Counted from the first letter of the stretch, positions 49,912 to 59,602 are shown. The stretch is DNA of 64,000 nt from Microbulbifer donghaiensis (GCF_900129095.1 NZ_FQVA01000004.1:62001-126000); one strand, 5' to 3'. The notes: generated by a model from the letters alone, not told the origin. Made by a program: numbers and translations.

Positions 49912-52776
49912 ATGAGTCTATCCAACAAAGGTAAAGGGGCCTTTAAGCCCACTTTGCTGTCAGCTGCCATCGCGGCTTCTGTGACCGCCTCTTTTGGGGT
50001 GTACGCGCAGGAGCAGGAGGCACTGGAAGAGGTAACCGTTACCGGCATCCGCACCAGTGTGCTGGATTCCGTAGAAGCCAAGCGCAACGCCGACGTCGTT
50101 GCCGACGTGGTTGACGCCGGTGCCCTGGCATCGCTGCCCGACCAGTCCATCGCCGACGCCCTGGGCCGACTGCCCGGCGTAACCACCGTGCGCGATTCCG
50201 GTCAGTCCTCACAGCTGAATATCCGCGGTATGAACGGCGATTTCCTGCAGACCACCCTGAATGGTCGCGAGCAGGCGTCCACCGCCGGCTACACCGAGAG
50301 CACCCGCTGGATCTCCTTCGACCAGTACCCGGCCGAGCTGATCAGCCAGGCGGCAGTGTACAAATCACCGAAGGCTTCCCATATCGAGGGTGGCGTTGCC
50401 GGCTCTGTCGAGCTGAAGACCGCTAATCCGCTGGACGCAGCCAACCCGCACAATTTCAACGCCAACGTGCGCATGTCCTATAACGACGGCGCACAAGACG
50501 TCGGTGCCGACGAATTCGGCCAGCGCGTGACCCTGTCCTACATGGGCAAGTTCATGGACGACAAACTGGGCGTATCTCTCGGCTACTCCAACCTGGAGCA
50601 GCCCAACAGCTTCACCAAGAACCGCGCCGGCGCTGACGGCCAGATCGGCTACGACAACACTGCCGATATCAATGGCGACGGTTCCAGCGATGCCCGCGCG
50701 CGCGCTTTCCAGTGGCAGGCCGGTAACGGCACCGATACCCGCAACGGCTACCTGGCCAGCGTGGTGTTCCAGCCCACCGACAACCTGAAGGCGCAGCTGG
50801 ACTACTTCAAGTCCGATTTCGAGCGCATCGACACCCGCCACGGCATCACCGTGGGTGGTCTTCAGAATACCGGCAGCTTTGCCCTGTCCGATGCCACTGT
50901 AAACGGCGGCGTGGTCACCGGCGCAACCGTCGGCATCACCGATCCGAAGACCGAGTGGGATTCCAGCCCCTGGTTCGAAGCCCGTACCGAAGACCAGTCC
51001 ACTCAGGCAGACACCGACAGCATCGGCCTGAACCTCGAGTGGAATATCAACGACCGCAACACCCTGGTATTCGACTACTCCACCAGTGAAGGCACCAAGA
51101 CCCGCAAGGACCAGATCGCGTCCATGCACGCCTACGACCTGACGACTGATGCCAATGGCAACCTGGTCGCCTGGGAAGAGGCCGCCGGTCAGAGCTTCAC
51201 CTACTCCGCCAATGGCGACGGTATTGCGAATGCGATGTTCGACGGTGTGGATTTCACCGATCTGAGCAACATGCGCCTGTCCCGCTACGAGGAGTACCCG
51301 CACAAGTACACCGACGAAGTGGAAGCCTTCAAGGTTGACTACAAGTTCGACCTGGAATGGGGTGCAATCGCCTCCATCGAAGCCGGTTTCCGTTCTTCCG
51401 AGCGCACCTTCGATTCCGACCGCGGAACCTTCCTGTACGGCAGCCGCGACGGCCAGTACAACGGTTACTGCGCTGACAACCTGTCCGATATCGAGTGTAT
51501 GCCGCAGGAACTGGATGGTTTCGTCAAGGTTGGTTCTGTTGACGGGGCGCCGGATCACTTCGTGATTACCGATATGGACGCCCTGGCCACCAGCATTTTC
51601 GGTGCCGGCAACTATAACGGTAAGAAAGTATTCAGCCGCGACTGGACCTTTGTTGAGTCCGGTTCTGTGACCGAAGACGTGTTCGCCTACTACCTGATGG
51701 CCAACATCGACACCCAGCTGGGCGGCATTCCGGTCACCGGTAACTTCGGCGTGCGCGTTGTCGAAACCGACATCAAGGCCAGTGGCCTGCAGAACGTCGG
51801 CAGCGGCAACGGTATCTCGATCACCGATGACGTGGGTATGACCCAGGACAATTACGACTACGTAACCTACGGCCCTGAGTTCACCGATACCCTGCCGTCC
51901 CTGAACCTGAACTTTGAGCTGACCGAGCAGGATTACATCCGCTTCGCCGCCGCCAAGGTCCTGGGTCGCCCGCCGGTCGGCCAGCTGAAAGGCGGTGCCG
52001 GTTCCTGGAACAGCGTGAACTCCGACGGCAACGACGAGTACAACGTATGGACCAAGGGCTCTCCGTACCTGGATCCGTTCCGCGCGAACCAGATCGATCT
52101 GGCCTATGAGCACTATTTCGAAGACGGTGGTGCGGTTACCGCGGCGCTGTTCTGGAAGGACATCGAAAGCCTGGTCGAGAAGCAGTACATCTACCTCGAC
52201 ACCCAGGCCGAGCGTACCGCGCTGTTTGACCAGCTGGGTATCGAACTGCCGGCAGGCCTGGAGGCCGGTGCCTTCGAGACCTACGTCAACAACGACAAGG
52301 GTGGCTACATCCGCGGTATCGAACTGGCCGGCACCAAGACTTTCGACCAGCTGCCGGGCATCTTTGCCGGCCTGGGCCTGACTGCCAGCTACTCCTATAC
52401 CGAGAGTGAGACCGAAGTAACCGGCGGCAACCTGTACGGTCAAAGCCTGCCGCTGCCGGGCCTGTCCGAGAACGTGTGGAGTACCACCGCATTCTGGGAT
52501 ATCGGTAACTTCAGCTCCCATATCAACGTCCGCTATCGCGATGAGTTCATCCTGAACATGCCGATTCCGGGCAGCTCCACGCCGGTTATGGCGCAGGACT
52601 ACACCACGGTTGATGCCCAGGTTTCCTACGGCTTCGACAACGGTATCGACGTAGTCTTCTCCGCCAACAACCTGACGGACGAGGGCGACGTAAAAGCCTA
52701 TGGTGTCGATGGCACCCTGGGCGAATACACCGAGTTCGGCCGCCAGTACTACCTGGGCGTGAACTACAAGTACTAA
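49912..52776 (+). CDS. TonB-dependent receptor, probably for malto-oligosaccharides
   Basis: This is a 954-aa outer-membrane receptor of the large carbohydrate type. It has a signal peptide (LLSAAIAASVTASFGVYAQ), TonB box LEEVTVTGIRTSV, plug with ASLPDQSIADALGRLPGVTT and NIRGMNGDFLQTTLNGREQA, and a barrel ending YLGVNYKY with terminal Tyr. ATG 49912 is chosen since GGGAG lies 6 nt upstream; the ATG one codon earlier is 3 nt from it. The neighbours glk, halogenase and amylases suggest maltodextrin as substrate. A strong terminator follows. Confidence 0.88.
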   Translation: MSLSNKGKGAFKPTLLSAAIAASVTASFGVYAQEQEALEEVTVTGIRTSVLDSVEAKRNADVVADVVDAGALASLPDQSIADALGRLPGVTTVRDSGQSSQLNIRGMNGDFLQTTLNGREQASTAGYTESTRWISFDQYPAELISQAAVYKSPKASHIEGGVAGSVELKTANPLDAANPHNFNANVRMSYNDGAQDVGADEFGQRVTLSYMGKFMDDKLGVSLGYSNLEQPNSFTKNRAGADGQIGYDNTADINGDGSSDARARAFQWQAGNGTDTRNGYLASVVFQPTDNLKAQLDYFKSDFERIDTRHGITVGGLQNTGSFALSDATVNGGVVTGATVGITDPKTEWDSSPWFEARTEDQSTQADTDSIGLNLEWNINDRNTLVFDYSTSEGTKTRKDQIASMHAYDLTTDANGNLVAWEEAAGQSFTYSANGDGIANAMFDGVDFTDLSNMRLSRYEEYPHKYTDEVEAFKVDYKFDLEWGAIASIEAGFRSSERTFDSDRGTFLYGSRDGQYNGYCADNLSDIECMPQELDGFVKVGSVDGAPDHFVITDMDALATSIFGAGNYNGKKVFSRDWTFVESGSVTEDVFAYYLMANIDTQLGGIPVTGNFGVRVVETDIKASGLQNVGSGNGISITDDVGMTQDNYDYVTYGPEFTDTLPSLNLNFELTEQDYIRFAAAKVLGRPPVGQLKGGAGSWNSVNSDGNDEYNVWTKGSPYLDPFRANQIDLAYEHYFEDGGAVTAALFWKDIESLVEKQYIYLDTQAERTALFDQLGIELPAGLEAGAFETYVNNDKGGYIRGIELAGTKTFDQLPGIFAGLGLTASYSYTESETEVTGGNLYGQSLPLPGLSENVWSTTAFWDIGNFSSHINVRYRDEFILNMPIPGSSTPVMAQDYTTVDAQVSYGFDNGIDVVFSANNLTDEGDVKAYGVDGTLGEYTEFGRQYYLGVNYKY

Positions 52777-52819
52777 GCGTCAGTGATTTTCCCCGGGGCT
52801 CCCCGGGGTCTCACAGGGA

Positions 52820-52857
52820 ACCGCCCGCCGAGCTCCGCTTGCCGGGCGGTTTTTTTT
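52820..52857 (+). terminator. intrinsic terminator of the receptor gene
   Basis: Stem ACCGCCCG (52820-52827) / CGGGCGGT (52843-52850) with a 15-nt loop is followed by eight T residues. It lies 43 bp after the receptor stop and 55 bp before the halogenase start, so the halogenase is likely expressed at a lower level by read-through or from its own promoter. Confidence 0.9.
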
Positions 52858-52912
52858 GATGCACAAATATTTTGGCTGGGATTTCCGGCCTGCAGACATG
52901 TTGCGAGGTGCC

Positions 52913-54421
52913 ATGAACGATCATAAGAAACGCGTTGTTATCCTCGGCGGCGGCACCGCCGGCTGGATCACCGCCAACCTGATGGCCACCCATTGGAAGG
53001 ACAAAGGCTTCGATATCACCCTGGTGGAATCGCCGGACATCGGCATCATCGGTGTCGGTGAGGGCTCCACACCGCCGCTGAAGGGCTTTATGGATGTGAT
53101 CGGCGTTAAAGAATCCGAGTGGATGCCCGAATGTAACGCCACCTACAAAGTGGGTATCACCTTCAAGGACTGGTCTACCAAGCCGGGCTTTACCGAGTAC
53201 GTCCACCCGTTCCTGGCGCAGCCGGACCAGTTCACCGCGCCGGCGTTCTTCCACAACAGTTTCCTGCGGCGCAAGGGTGTCGATCTCGAGGGACACCCGG
53301 ATCATTTCTTTCTCGCCACCGAAATGATTCGCCAGAAACTGGCGCCGGTAACACCGGAGAACTTCCCGTTTGAAATTGCCTACGGCTACCACTTCGATTC
53401 CGGCCTGCTGGGGAAATTCCTCGCGCGCGTCGCGGAAAAGAAAGGGGTCAAGTACAAGAGCGCGACGGTAACCGACGTTCTCCTCGATACGCAGGGCAAT
53501 ATCGACTGCCTGAAAACCGCCGAGGGTGAAACGCTCAAGGCCGATCTGTACGTGGACAGCTCCGGCTTCCGCGGCCAGCTGATTCAGCAGGCATTGAAAG
53601 TGCCGTTCCAGAGTTGCGCCGAGAGCCTGTTCAACGACTCCGCGGTGGTGTTCGCCACCGAGCAGGAGGAGAGCTACGCGCCGCACACCATCTCCACTGC
53701 GCTGAAATACGGCTGGGCCTGGAAGATCCCTCTAACCAATCGCAACGGCAACGGTTATGTATACAGCTCCCGCTTCGTCGATGACGATAAGGCCGAGACC
53801 GAGTTCCGTCAGCACCTGGGGCTGCTCGACAGCGATGTCGAGGCGCGTCGCCTGAAGTTCAAGGTCGGTCGCGTCGAACAGCACTGGGCCAAAAATTGCC
53901 TGGCGGTGGGCCTGTCGCAGGGGTTTATCGAGCCGCTCGAGGCCACGGCCCTGGATATGGTGCAGGAAACCGTAACGCGCTTTATCGAGGCGTATAACAA
54001 CGGCAACTACACCGATAAATACCGCAAGGAGTTCAACGACCGTATCAGTGGCCGCTTCGATGCGGTGCGCGACTACATTGTCTGTCACTACCGTATCACC
54101 TCTCGCTCGGATAGCGATTATTGGATCGCTAATGGCAGTAACGAGAAAATATCCCCGTCGCTGCGCGCGATATTGATGTCGTGGATGGCCGGCAAGAATA
54201 TTACCGATGAACTGCTGGACCAGAAACTGGATGTCTACTTCCCCAATGTGTCCTGGAACTGCCTGCTGACCGGCAAGGGCATCTACCCGCCGCAGGAACA
54301 GCTGCGCCCGGGTAACGAGCTGGCCAACAAGTACAAGATGGAAGACATTCACGAGTTTATCCGTCGCTGCGCACTGAATTTCAAGTCGCACCAGGAGCAA
54401 CTGCAGTTGCTGCGCCAGTGA
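52913..54421 (+). CDS. flavin-dependent (tryptophan-type) halogenase
   Basis: This is a 502-aa FADH2-dependent halogenase of the tryptophan halogenase family. The FAD-binding motif is VVILGGGTAGWITANLMA. The region GVGEGSTPPLKGFMDVIG carries a Lys aligned with the catalytic lysine of PrnA. The diagnostic GWAWKIPL matches the WxWxIP motif. The C-terminal half has GFIEPLEATALDMVQETV. ATG 52913 has GAGG 5 nt upstream; an earlier in-frame ATG lies in the terminator. No dedicated flavin reductase is seen nearby. Members beside carbohydrate receptors are known in Caulobacter and Xanthomonas relatives; their substrates are largely unassigned. Confidence 0.9.
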   Translation: MNDHKKRVVILGGGTAGWITANLMATHWKDKGFDITLVESPDIGIIGVGEGSTPPLKGFMDVIGVKESEWMPECNATYKVGITFKDWSTKPGFTEYVHPFLAQPDQFTAPAFFHNSFLRRKGVDLEGHPDHFFLATEMIRQKLAPVTPENFPFEIAYGYHFDSGLLGKFLARVAEKKGVKYKSATVTDVLLDTQGNIDCLKTAEGETLKADLYVDSSGFRGQLIQQALKVPFQSCAESLFNDSAVVFATEQEESYAPHTISTALKYGWAWKIPLTNRNGNGYVYSSRFVDDDKAETEFRQHLGLLDSDVEARRLKFKVGRVEQHWAKNCLAVGLSQGFIEPLEATALDMVQETVTRFIEAYNNGNYTDKYRKEFNDRISGRFDAVRDYIVCHYRITSRSDSDYWIANGSNEKISPSLRAILMSWMAGKNITDELLDQKLDVYFPNVSWNCLLTGKGIYPPQEQLRPGNELANKYKMEDIHEFIRRCALNFKSHQEQLQLLRQ

Positions 54422-54425
54422 AGCG

Positions 54426-54977
54426 GTGATCGCGGTGACTGAACTTTTTCGGGCTGACAGTGAGGATCCGCGGCAGTTTTTTCTGCACTACTTACTGCAA
54501 TTGAGCGGACTGGTGGAGCGCGCCGTTGCCTGCGGAGAGTCGTCCGGTAACGGCGGCGATGCGCTGATGGATGCCCGCCTGGCACCGGATATGTTTTCCT
54601 TTTCTCAGCAGGTCAGCACGGCGGCAGGGTTTTCACTGCGCGCCCTGTTACCGCTCGCCGGGCTGGAGGTGCCGAAGCTGGTTCAGGTGCAGAGCGGCGC
54701 AGAGCTGTTGGAGTTGATCCGCTGGGTCAGCGGTGTCGTGGAAGAAATTCCGAAAGAAAAATTGCAGGGCTTCGAAAGCAGGGAAATAAATACTGCAGCA
54801 GGGTTTGCTGAACAGTGTTTCAGCGGCTGGGAGTATCTGCAGTTCTACACCATACCCAACTTTCTCTTTCACCTGTCAATGGCCTACGGGATATTGAGAA
54901 GCCACGGCGTGCCATTGGGCAAGGCGGATTTTGACGGTTTCCACGCATACCCGCCAGGTTTCAGGTTTTCCGGATAA
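54426..54977 (+). CDS. DUF1993 family protein
   Basis: This is a 183-aa protein of the DUF1993 family, an all-helical, DinB-like fold of unknown function. The family core ARLAPDMFSFSQQVSTAAGF is clear, followed by GLEVPKL and the C-terminal YTIPNFLFHLSMAYGILRSH and GVPLGKADFDGF. It begins 4 bp after the halogenase stop, so the two are certainly co-transcribed. The start is GTG 54426 or GTG 54435; neither has a good ribosome binding site. No catalytic residues can be named. Confidence 0.8.
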   Translation: MIAVTELFRADSEDPRQFFLHYLLQLSGLVERAVACGESSGNGGDALMDARLAPDMFSFSQQVSTAAGFSLRALLPLAGLEVPKLVQVQSGAELLELIRWVSGVVEEIPKEKLQGFESREINTAAGFAEQCFSGWEYLQFYTIPNFLFHLSMAYGILRSHGVPLGKADFDGFHAYPPGFRFSG

Positions 54978-54978
54978 T

Positions 54979-55008
54979 AAAAAACCACGGGATAAACCGC
55001 GGTTTTTT
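54979..55008. terminator. bidirectional intrinsic terminator
   Basis: Arms 54979-54990 (AAAAAACCACGG) and 54997-55008 (CCGCGGTTTTTT) pair with one mismatch. T-runs follow on both strands, so it ends the halogenase operon and the convergent DUF3014 gene. Confidence 0.9.
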
Positions 55009-55037
55009 ATTACCTTTCCGCACACCGGCGGATTTGC

Positions 55038-55880
55038 TCAATCGGCGCTGTCCTGATTGTTTTCCTGTACCGGTATCTGTTCCAGCTGGGTTTTCAACTC
55101 CCCGAGTTTTTCCTTGACCCGCGCCGCATTGTCCGGCCCCATTCGAATCATCAGCTTGTGCAGGCCCGGCAGCTTCTCCAGTTTCGGATCGGCGAACTTG
55201 TAATAGACCGACGGGCGCACCAGCTTAATGGGGCCGTCGACCTCCGGTGCGGCGAGCACCTGGTCAATGGTTTCCAGCATTTCCTGGTGAAAATTCTTGT
55301 TGCGGATCCCCAGCTCGCCATAGGCCTGGGCCAGGCGCGGGTACCAGTAGCGATAGAGGGCCACGGCGGCGTCGGTATCCATCAGCGCGAACAGTCGTAC
55401 CGGCTGGTCGTAGCGGTGGTAATTGTCGGGGGAAAGCACCATGCCGGTGGCGCCATCTTCGGCAACGATGATGGGACCCTTGATGGTTTTCAGCGGGCGG
55501 TGCTTGTGGATCAGCTCACCGCGGGAGCCAGCGTTGACGGCGGCGACCCACTTGCGCACCACTTCGTCGGGCACCAGCCACTTCGCCAGGGCGCCGTCCG
55601 GCGCCAGGCTCATCAGGTCCTTCAGCGCGGCTTCGTCGCTTTCGTTCAGCGGCGGGGGCGGTCCTCTCTCGGGCTCGGTGACGGGGGCGGGTTCGGCGGG
55701 CGGTGGCGCCGCGACTTCCGGCAGGGGTTCGGGCTCGGCTTCCGGGGCGGGTTCCTCTACGACAGGTGGTGCGAGTTCCTTGGCTTTGTCGGCGGACAGA
55801 TACCAGTAGGCCACCGCCGCCAGTACGACGACCACGACGACGCCGATGATCCAAGCCTGGCTGGATTCATGCTCCCTCAT
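55038..55880 (-). CDS. DUF3014 membrane-anchored protein
   Basis: This 280-aa protein has one N-terminal helix (AWIIGVVVVVVLAAVAYWYL, residues about 9-28) and a Pro/Glu/Ala-rich spacer (about 35-80). The folded periplasmic domain matches DUF3014: LNESDEAALKDLMSLAPDGA, then YHRYDQPVRLFALMDTDAAV and RPSVYYKFADPKLEKL. Function is unknown. It is convergent with the DUF1993 gene and follows the esterase gene on the same strand after 80 bp. Confidence 0.82.
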   Translation of the reverse strand: MREHESSQAWIIGVVVVVVLAAVAYWYLSADKAKELAPPVVEEPAPEAEPEPLPEVAAPPPAEPAPVTEPERGPPPPLNESDEAALKDLMSLAPDGALAKWLVPDEVVRKWVAAVNAGSRGELIHKHRPLKTIKGPIIVAEDGATGMVLSPDNYHRYDQPVRLFALMDTDAAVALYRYWYPRLAQAYGELGIRNKNFHQEMLETIDQVLAAPEVDGPIKLVRPSVYYKFADPKLEKLPGLHKLMIRMGPDNAARVKEKLGELKTQLEQIPVQENNQDSAD

Positions 55881-55960
55881 TCCCTGCCTCCTGTTGTTGC
55901 GCTTTCGGAATTGGACCGCGACTGCGCCGAGCGGTTTCGTCGCGGCCCGAAACCGCTACC

Positions 55961-56887
55961 TTACTCCCCGACAGTTTGGGCCGCAAAGTTTTCCCGTTGA
56001 AACAACCATAGAAGGGCGTCGGCCAGTTCGCCGCGCCAGAATTTCTCGTTGTGTTCGCCATCGGCGGCCAACTTCGCCTGCCAGCTGCCGGCGGGCAGGC
56101 TGCGCGACAGTATTTCCCCCATCCGCTCGAAGTTCTGCACCATCTCATCGCCTTCGCGACCGCCCATCAGCAGGTATAGGCGGGCATCCTGCGGCGCTGC
56201 CTGCTCCGCCATCGGCAGTATCTGCGGGCCGACCCAGTAGGCGGGTGAAAAGATCCCGGCCTTGCTGAAAACCTGCGGGTAGCGATTGATGGCGTAGTGG
56301 GAGATCAGGCCGCCCATGGAGCTGCCCATAATGGCGGTGTTGTCGCGGTCGGGCAGGGTGCGGTAGTCGCGGTCGATCTGCGGCTTCAGCTGTTCGACGA
56401 CAAACCGCAGATAGGCTGCGCCCTCACCGGCGCCAAATTTCTCGTGATCGTAGGGGTTCAGCTCGGTCATGCGCTGGTCGCCGCCGTGATCGATGCCGAC
56501 GACGATCACTTCGAGGCCGTGGGAGGCGGCCAGGCCATTCAGCGTTTCATCCACGCCCCATTCGCCGACGAAGGAGGTGGCATCGTCGAACAGGTTCTGG
56601 CCGTCGTGCATATACAGTACCGGATAGCGTTGCTCTGACGAGTCGTAGGAGGGCGGCAGGTAGATGCGGACGGTGCGCTGGCGCTGCAGGGCCTCCATCG
56701 TCAGCGGTGACAGGGTGGTCACGTTGGCCTGGGCGGTGGAGGTGGCAGTACTGTTATCGCTGCCGTCGCAGGCGATCAGCAAGAGGGCAAGCAAGCCAGT
56801 GAACAGGCCGAGCCTAAAGACTCTCGGCGCGCGCCCGAGGATTCGGCCGGCTTTTCTGCCGCGGGTGGAATTTATTGTGGTGATCAT
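55961..56887 (-). CDS. esterase-D/enterochelin-esterase-like lipoprotein
   Basis: This is a predicted lipoprotein of 308 aa. The signal FTGLLALLLIAC gives a lipobox Cys at about residue 40. The mature domain is an alpha/beta hydrolase of the putative esterase (Esterase D, Fes-like) family: VRIYLPPSYDSSEQRYPVLYMHDGQNLFDD, nucleophile elbow IMGSSMGGLISHYAINRYP, and a late His in ADGEHNEKFW. ATG 56887 has GAGG 8 nt upstream. It is divergent from the amylase at 57041, so a role on acylated or bound glucans is possible but unproven. Confidence 0.82.
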   Translation of the reverse strand: MITTINSTRGRKAGRILGRAPRVFRLGLFTGLLALLLIACDGSDNSTATSTAQANVTTLSPLTMEALQRQRTVRIYLPPSYDSSEQRYPVLYMHDGQNLFDDATSFVGEWGVDETLNGLAASHGLEVIVVGIDHGGDQRMTELNPYDHEKFGAGEGAAYLRFVVEQLKPQIDRDYRTLPDRDNTAIMGSSMGGLISHYAINRYPQVFSKAGIFSPAYWVGPQILPMAEQAAPQDARLYLLMGGREGDEMVQNFERMGEILSRSLPAGSWQAKLAADGEHNEKFWRGELADALLWLFQRENFAAQTVGE

Positions 56888-57040
56888 GCCGGCATCCTCG
56901 CGGATTGATAGTGGGGGCTTCAATACTATGCGCGGCGCGGCCTGCCGCGCCTACGCCCCCGGGACGGGAGGATGCGCGAAATGCCGTGCGCATTACAGTA
57001 GTCTGGCCATTTTCTGAGCGATGACTCCAGAGACAGAACA

Positions 57041-58684
57041 ATGAAAAAACTCACCAGCCTCCTGGCGGCGCTGCTCCTGTGCGGAGCGCAGGTTGCCGGC
57101 GCGACCAGTCAACCGGACCCTTTCTGGCGCAATGCCACCGTCTATTTCATGCTGACGGACCGCTTTCACAACGGCAATCCGGACAACGACCTGGCCTACG
57201 GGCGCAAGGGCGATGCCGACCAGTTGCGCGGCTTTCACGGTGGCGACCTGCAGGGCGTCATCGACAAGCTGAACCAGGGTTATTTCAACGCGCTGGGCGT
57301 GGATGCGCTGTGGATGTCCCCGGTGTACGAACAGATACACGGCGCCACCGACGAGGGCACCGGGCGCACCTACGCCTACCACGGTTACTGGCCCAAGGAC
57401 TGGACCAGCGTGGACCGCAACTTCGGCAGCGAGGGCCTGCTGGCGGAGCTGATCGAGACGGCGCACCGCCGGGGTATTCGGGTACTGCTGGATGTGATCG
57501 TGAACCACACCGGCCCGGTGACCGGGCAGGATCCCGTGTGGCCGGAGGAGTGGAGTCGCACCGAATCCGTGTGCGACTGGTCTGGTTTTGCCGGTACCGT
57601 CAGCTGCATGCTGGTCGACAACCTGCCGGATATCCGCACCGAGAGCGAACAGCCGGTCGAGTTGCCGCCGCAGCTGGTCGCCAAATGGAAGCGCGAAGGG
57701 CGCCTCGACCAAGAGCAGGCCGAGCTGGATGCATTCTTCGCGCGCACCGGCTACCCGCGCGCGCCGAAATACTACCTGGTGAAGTGGGCCACCGACTGGG
57801 TGCGGGAATACGGCGTGGACGGATTCCGCGTGGACACGGTCAAGCATGTCGAGCCGGAAGTCTGGCGGGCACTCAAAAAGGAAGCGAGCATCGCCCTGGC
57901 CGAGTGGAAAGCAAAACACCAGGATAAGAAACTCGACGACCGCGAGTTCTTTATGGTCGGTGAGGCCTATGGCTACGGCGTCAGCGGTGGGCGCGATTTC
58001 GATTTCGGTGATCGTCGCGTGGATTTCTTCGACTACGGCTTCGACAGCCTGATCAACTTCGATATCGCCGCGCGTGCCGGCCGGGAAGATATGGAGTCGA
58101 TCTTTTCCCGCTACTCGGGGCTTCTGCATGGCGGCCCGCTGGAGGGCGTGGGTGTACTCAACTACCTGACGTCCCACGACGATATGAATTCCTTTGATCG
58201 CGAGCGCAAGCGCGTGCGCGAAGCTGCGCTCAAGCTGATGCTCGCACCGGGTGCGGCGCAGATCTACTACGGCGATGAGCTGGCCCGGCCGCTCACCGCG
58301 CCCGAAGCCCGGGGTGATGCCCAGCTGCGCAGCCCGATGAACTGGGGCGATCTGGAAAAGGCGGAAACCCGCGAATTACTGACTCTCTGGCAGAAGCTCG
58401 GCCAGTTCCGCCAGGCTCATCCGGCAGTGGGTGCCGGAGTACACAGGAAGCTGGCGGACAAGCCCTATACCTTTGCCCGTACTCTGGACGGCGAACAATC
58501 GGTGCTGGTGGCATTCGATATCGAGCGCGGCAAAAAACGCATATCCGTAGCAGGTATTTTTGCCGATGGCGCCGTGCTGCAGGACTATTACTCCGGTCAG
58601 CGGCTAACCGTGCGCAACGGCGAGGTGCGCTTCGACAGCGAATACGATCTGGTGTTGCTCGCGCCTGCAAAAAAGCAGGGCTGA
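57041..58684 (+). CDS. exported GH13 alpha-amylase (MalS-like)
   Basis: This is a secreted or periplasmic alpha-amylase of 547 aa with signal LTSLLAALLLCGAQVAGA. GH13 conserved regions are complete: I DVIVNHTG (about 152), II GFRVDTVKH with the catalytic Asp (about 263), III EFFMVGEAYG with the acid/base Glu (about 308), IV LTSHDDMNSF with the third acid (about 379). A C-terminal beta-domain follows. The pattern with VYFMLTDRFHNGN at the N-terminus is like the GH13_19/MalS group. It cleaves alpha-1,4-glucans to maltodextrins for the nearby transporter. The ribosome binding site is weak. Confidence 0.9.
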   Translation: MKKLTSLLAALLLCGAQVAGATSQPDPFWRNATVYFMLTDRFHNGNPDNDLAYGRKGDADQLRGFHGGDLQGVIDKLNQGYFNALGVDALWMSPVYEQIHGATDEGTGRTYAYHGYWPKDWTSVDRNFGSEGLLAELIETAHRRGIRVLLDVIVNHTGPVTGQDPVWPEEWSRTESVCDWSGFAGTVSCMLVDNLPDIRTESEQPVELPPQLVAKWKREGRLDQEQAELDAFFARTGYPRAPKYYLVKWATDWVREYGVDGFRVDTVKHVEPEVWRALKKEASIALAEWKAKHQDKKLDDREFFMVGEAYGYGVSGGRDFDFGDRRVDFFDYGFDSLINFDIAARAGREDMESIFSRYSGLLHGGPLEGVGVLNYLTSHDDMNSFDRERKRVREAALKLMLAPGAAQIYYGDELARPLTAPEARGDAQLRSPMNWGDLEKAETRELLTLWQKLGQFRQAHPAVGAGVHRKLADKPYTFARTLDGEQSVLVAFDIERGKKRISVAGIFADGAVLQDYYSGQRLTVRNGEVRFDSEYDLVLLAPAKKQG

Positions 58685-58711
58685 TAGCGTCAGTAACTCG
58701 TGCAGTAGGTA

Positions 58712-58740
58712 CCGGCGGTGCTTCAGATTAACACCGCCGG
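58712..58740. terminator. hairpin between the amylase and usp genes
   Basis: A perfect 9-bp stem CCGGCGGTG / CACCGCCGG with an 11-nt loop, placed between convergent stops at 58684 and 58751. It has no clear T-run. It resembles the stem at 18181-18200. Confidence 0.55.
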
Positions 58741-58750
58741 CATTGCCACT

Positions 58751-59602
58751 TTAGTTTGCGTCGGTCTCGGTGGTGGTGAACTGGTTACACACCATCACAT
58801 CCACATCCAACTGGCCGATCACCCGCTCGGCAGTGTTGCCGCGCAGCAGGGAACCGGTGGCACCGTACTGGTTGAGTGTGCCCATGACCACCACATCGGC
58901 GTCGATTTCCCGCGCTACTTCCTCCACCACGTCACTGGTATAGCCCCGCTTTACGTGAATGCGATGGGTCGGCACGCCGGTTTTGTCTGCCAGCTTGGCC
59001 AGCGCGCCGCGATCCGGATAGCGCATGGAATCCAGGAAGGCATTCACCAGGTGCAGTTCGGCATCGTAGTTCGCGGCAATGTACTTGGCGCGCTCGCTAA
59101 TCTGGCGATTGAGCTGGCGCTGCTCGTGGGTCTTGGCCTGGTAGTTGACGGTTGCCAGCACCACCTTGCGGCGGTCCTTGGCGCCGGGGCGGATCAGTAC
59201 CACTGGGCAGCGGGCGGTTTTCAGTACCTGCCATTTGGATTCGGCAAAGGTAAAGCGGCGGCTGCTCTTGGCGTGCACCGGCAGGTAGATCATTTCGGCA
59301 TTGCAGCGTTTAGACTCCTGCACGATGGCGGCCTGCCAGTCACTGGACCAGCACACGGTAATCTGACACTCGAGCCCGGCCGCGGCGATCGGTTCGCGAA
59401 TCTGTTCGCGAAACCAGGATTCGTCGCGGAACAGGTGATCGTTGACCGCGCGGGTATCGACGGCCTCACCGTCCACGGCCACGAACACCGCCAGCCGCGG
59501 CTGCGGGTTGCGCATCTGCGCCGTGGTCAGCGCGCGCTCCAGTGCCACATGTTGTTCATCATTGGGATCCACGACTACGAATAGAGTGGTCTGCTGCTCC
59601 AT
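58751..59602 (-). CDS. tandem-domain universal stress protein (UspA family)
   Basis: This is a 283-aa cytoplasmic protein made of two Usp domains. The first begins TLFVVVDPNDEQHVALERAL; the second has LATVNYQAKTHEQRQLNRQI and the ATP-type loop VVMGTLNQYGATGSLLRGNT with GNTAERVI at the end. The layout matches UspE-like tandem proteins. The start is placed at the ATG near 59602, just after a purine-rich GCAGGAGGAAAG. It is a stress gene placed between two amylases; no functional link is seen. Confidence 0.88.
   Translation of the reverse strand: MEQQTTLFVVVDPNDEQHVALERALTTAQMRNPQPRLAVFVAVDGEAVDTRAVNDHLFRDESWFREQIREPIAAAGLECQITVCWSSDWQAAIVQESKRCNAEMIYLPVHAKSSRRFTFAESKWQVLKTARCPVVLIRPGAKDRRKVVLATVNYQAKTHEQRQLNRQISERAKYIAANYDAELHLVNAFLDSMRYPDRGALAKLADKTGVPTHRIHVKRGYTSDVVEEVAREIDADVVVMGTLNQYGATGSLLRGNTAERVIGQLDVDVMVCNQFTTTETDAN

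Noticed and set aside
50365..52521. 718-codon minus-strand frame opposite the large receptor
   Set aside because: It is antisense to a well-supported receptor and has no recognisable start signal.
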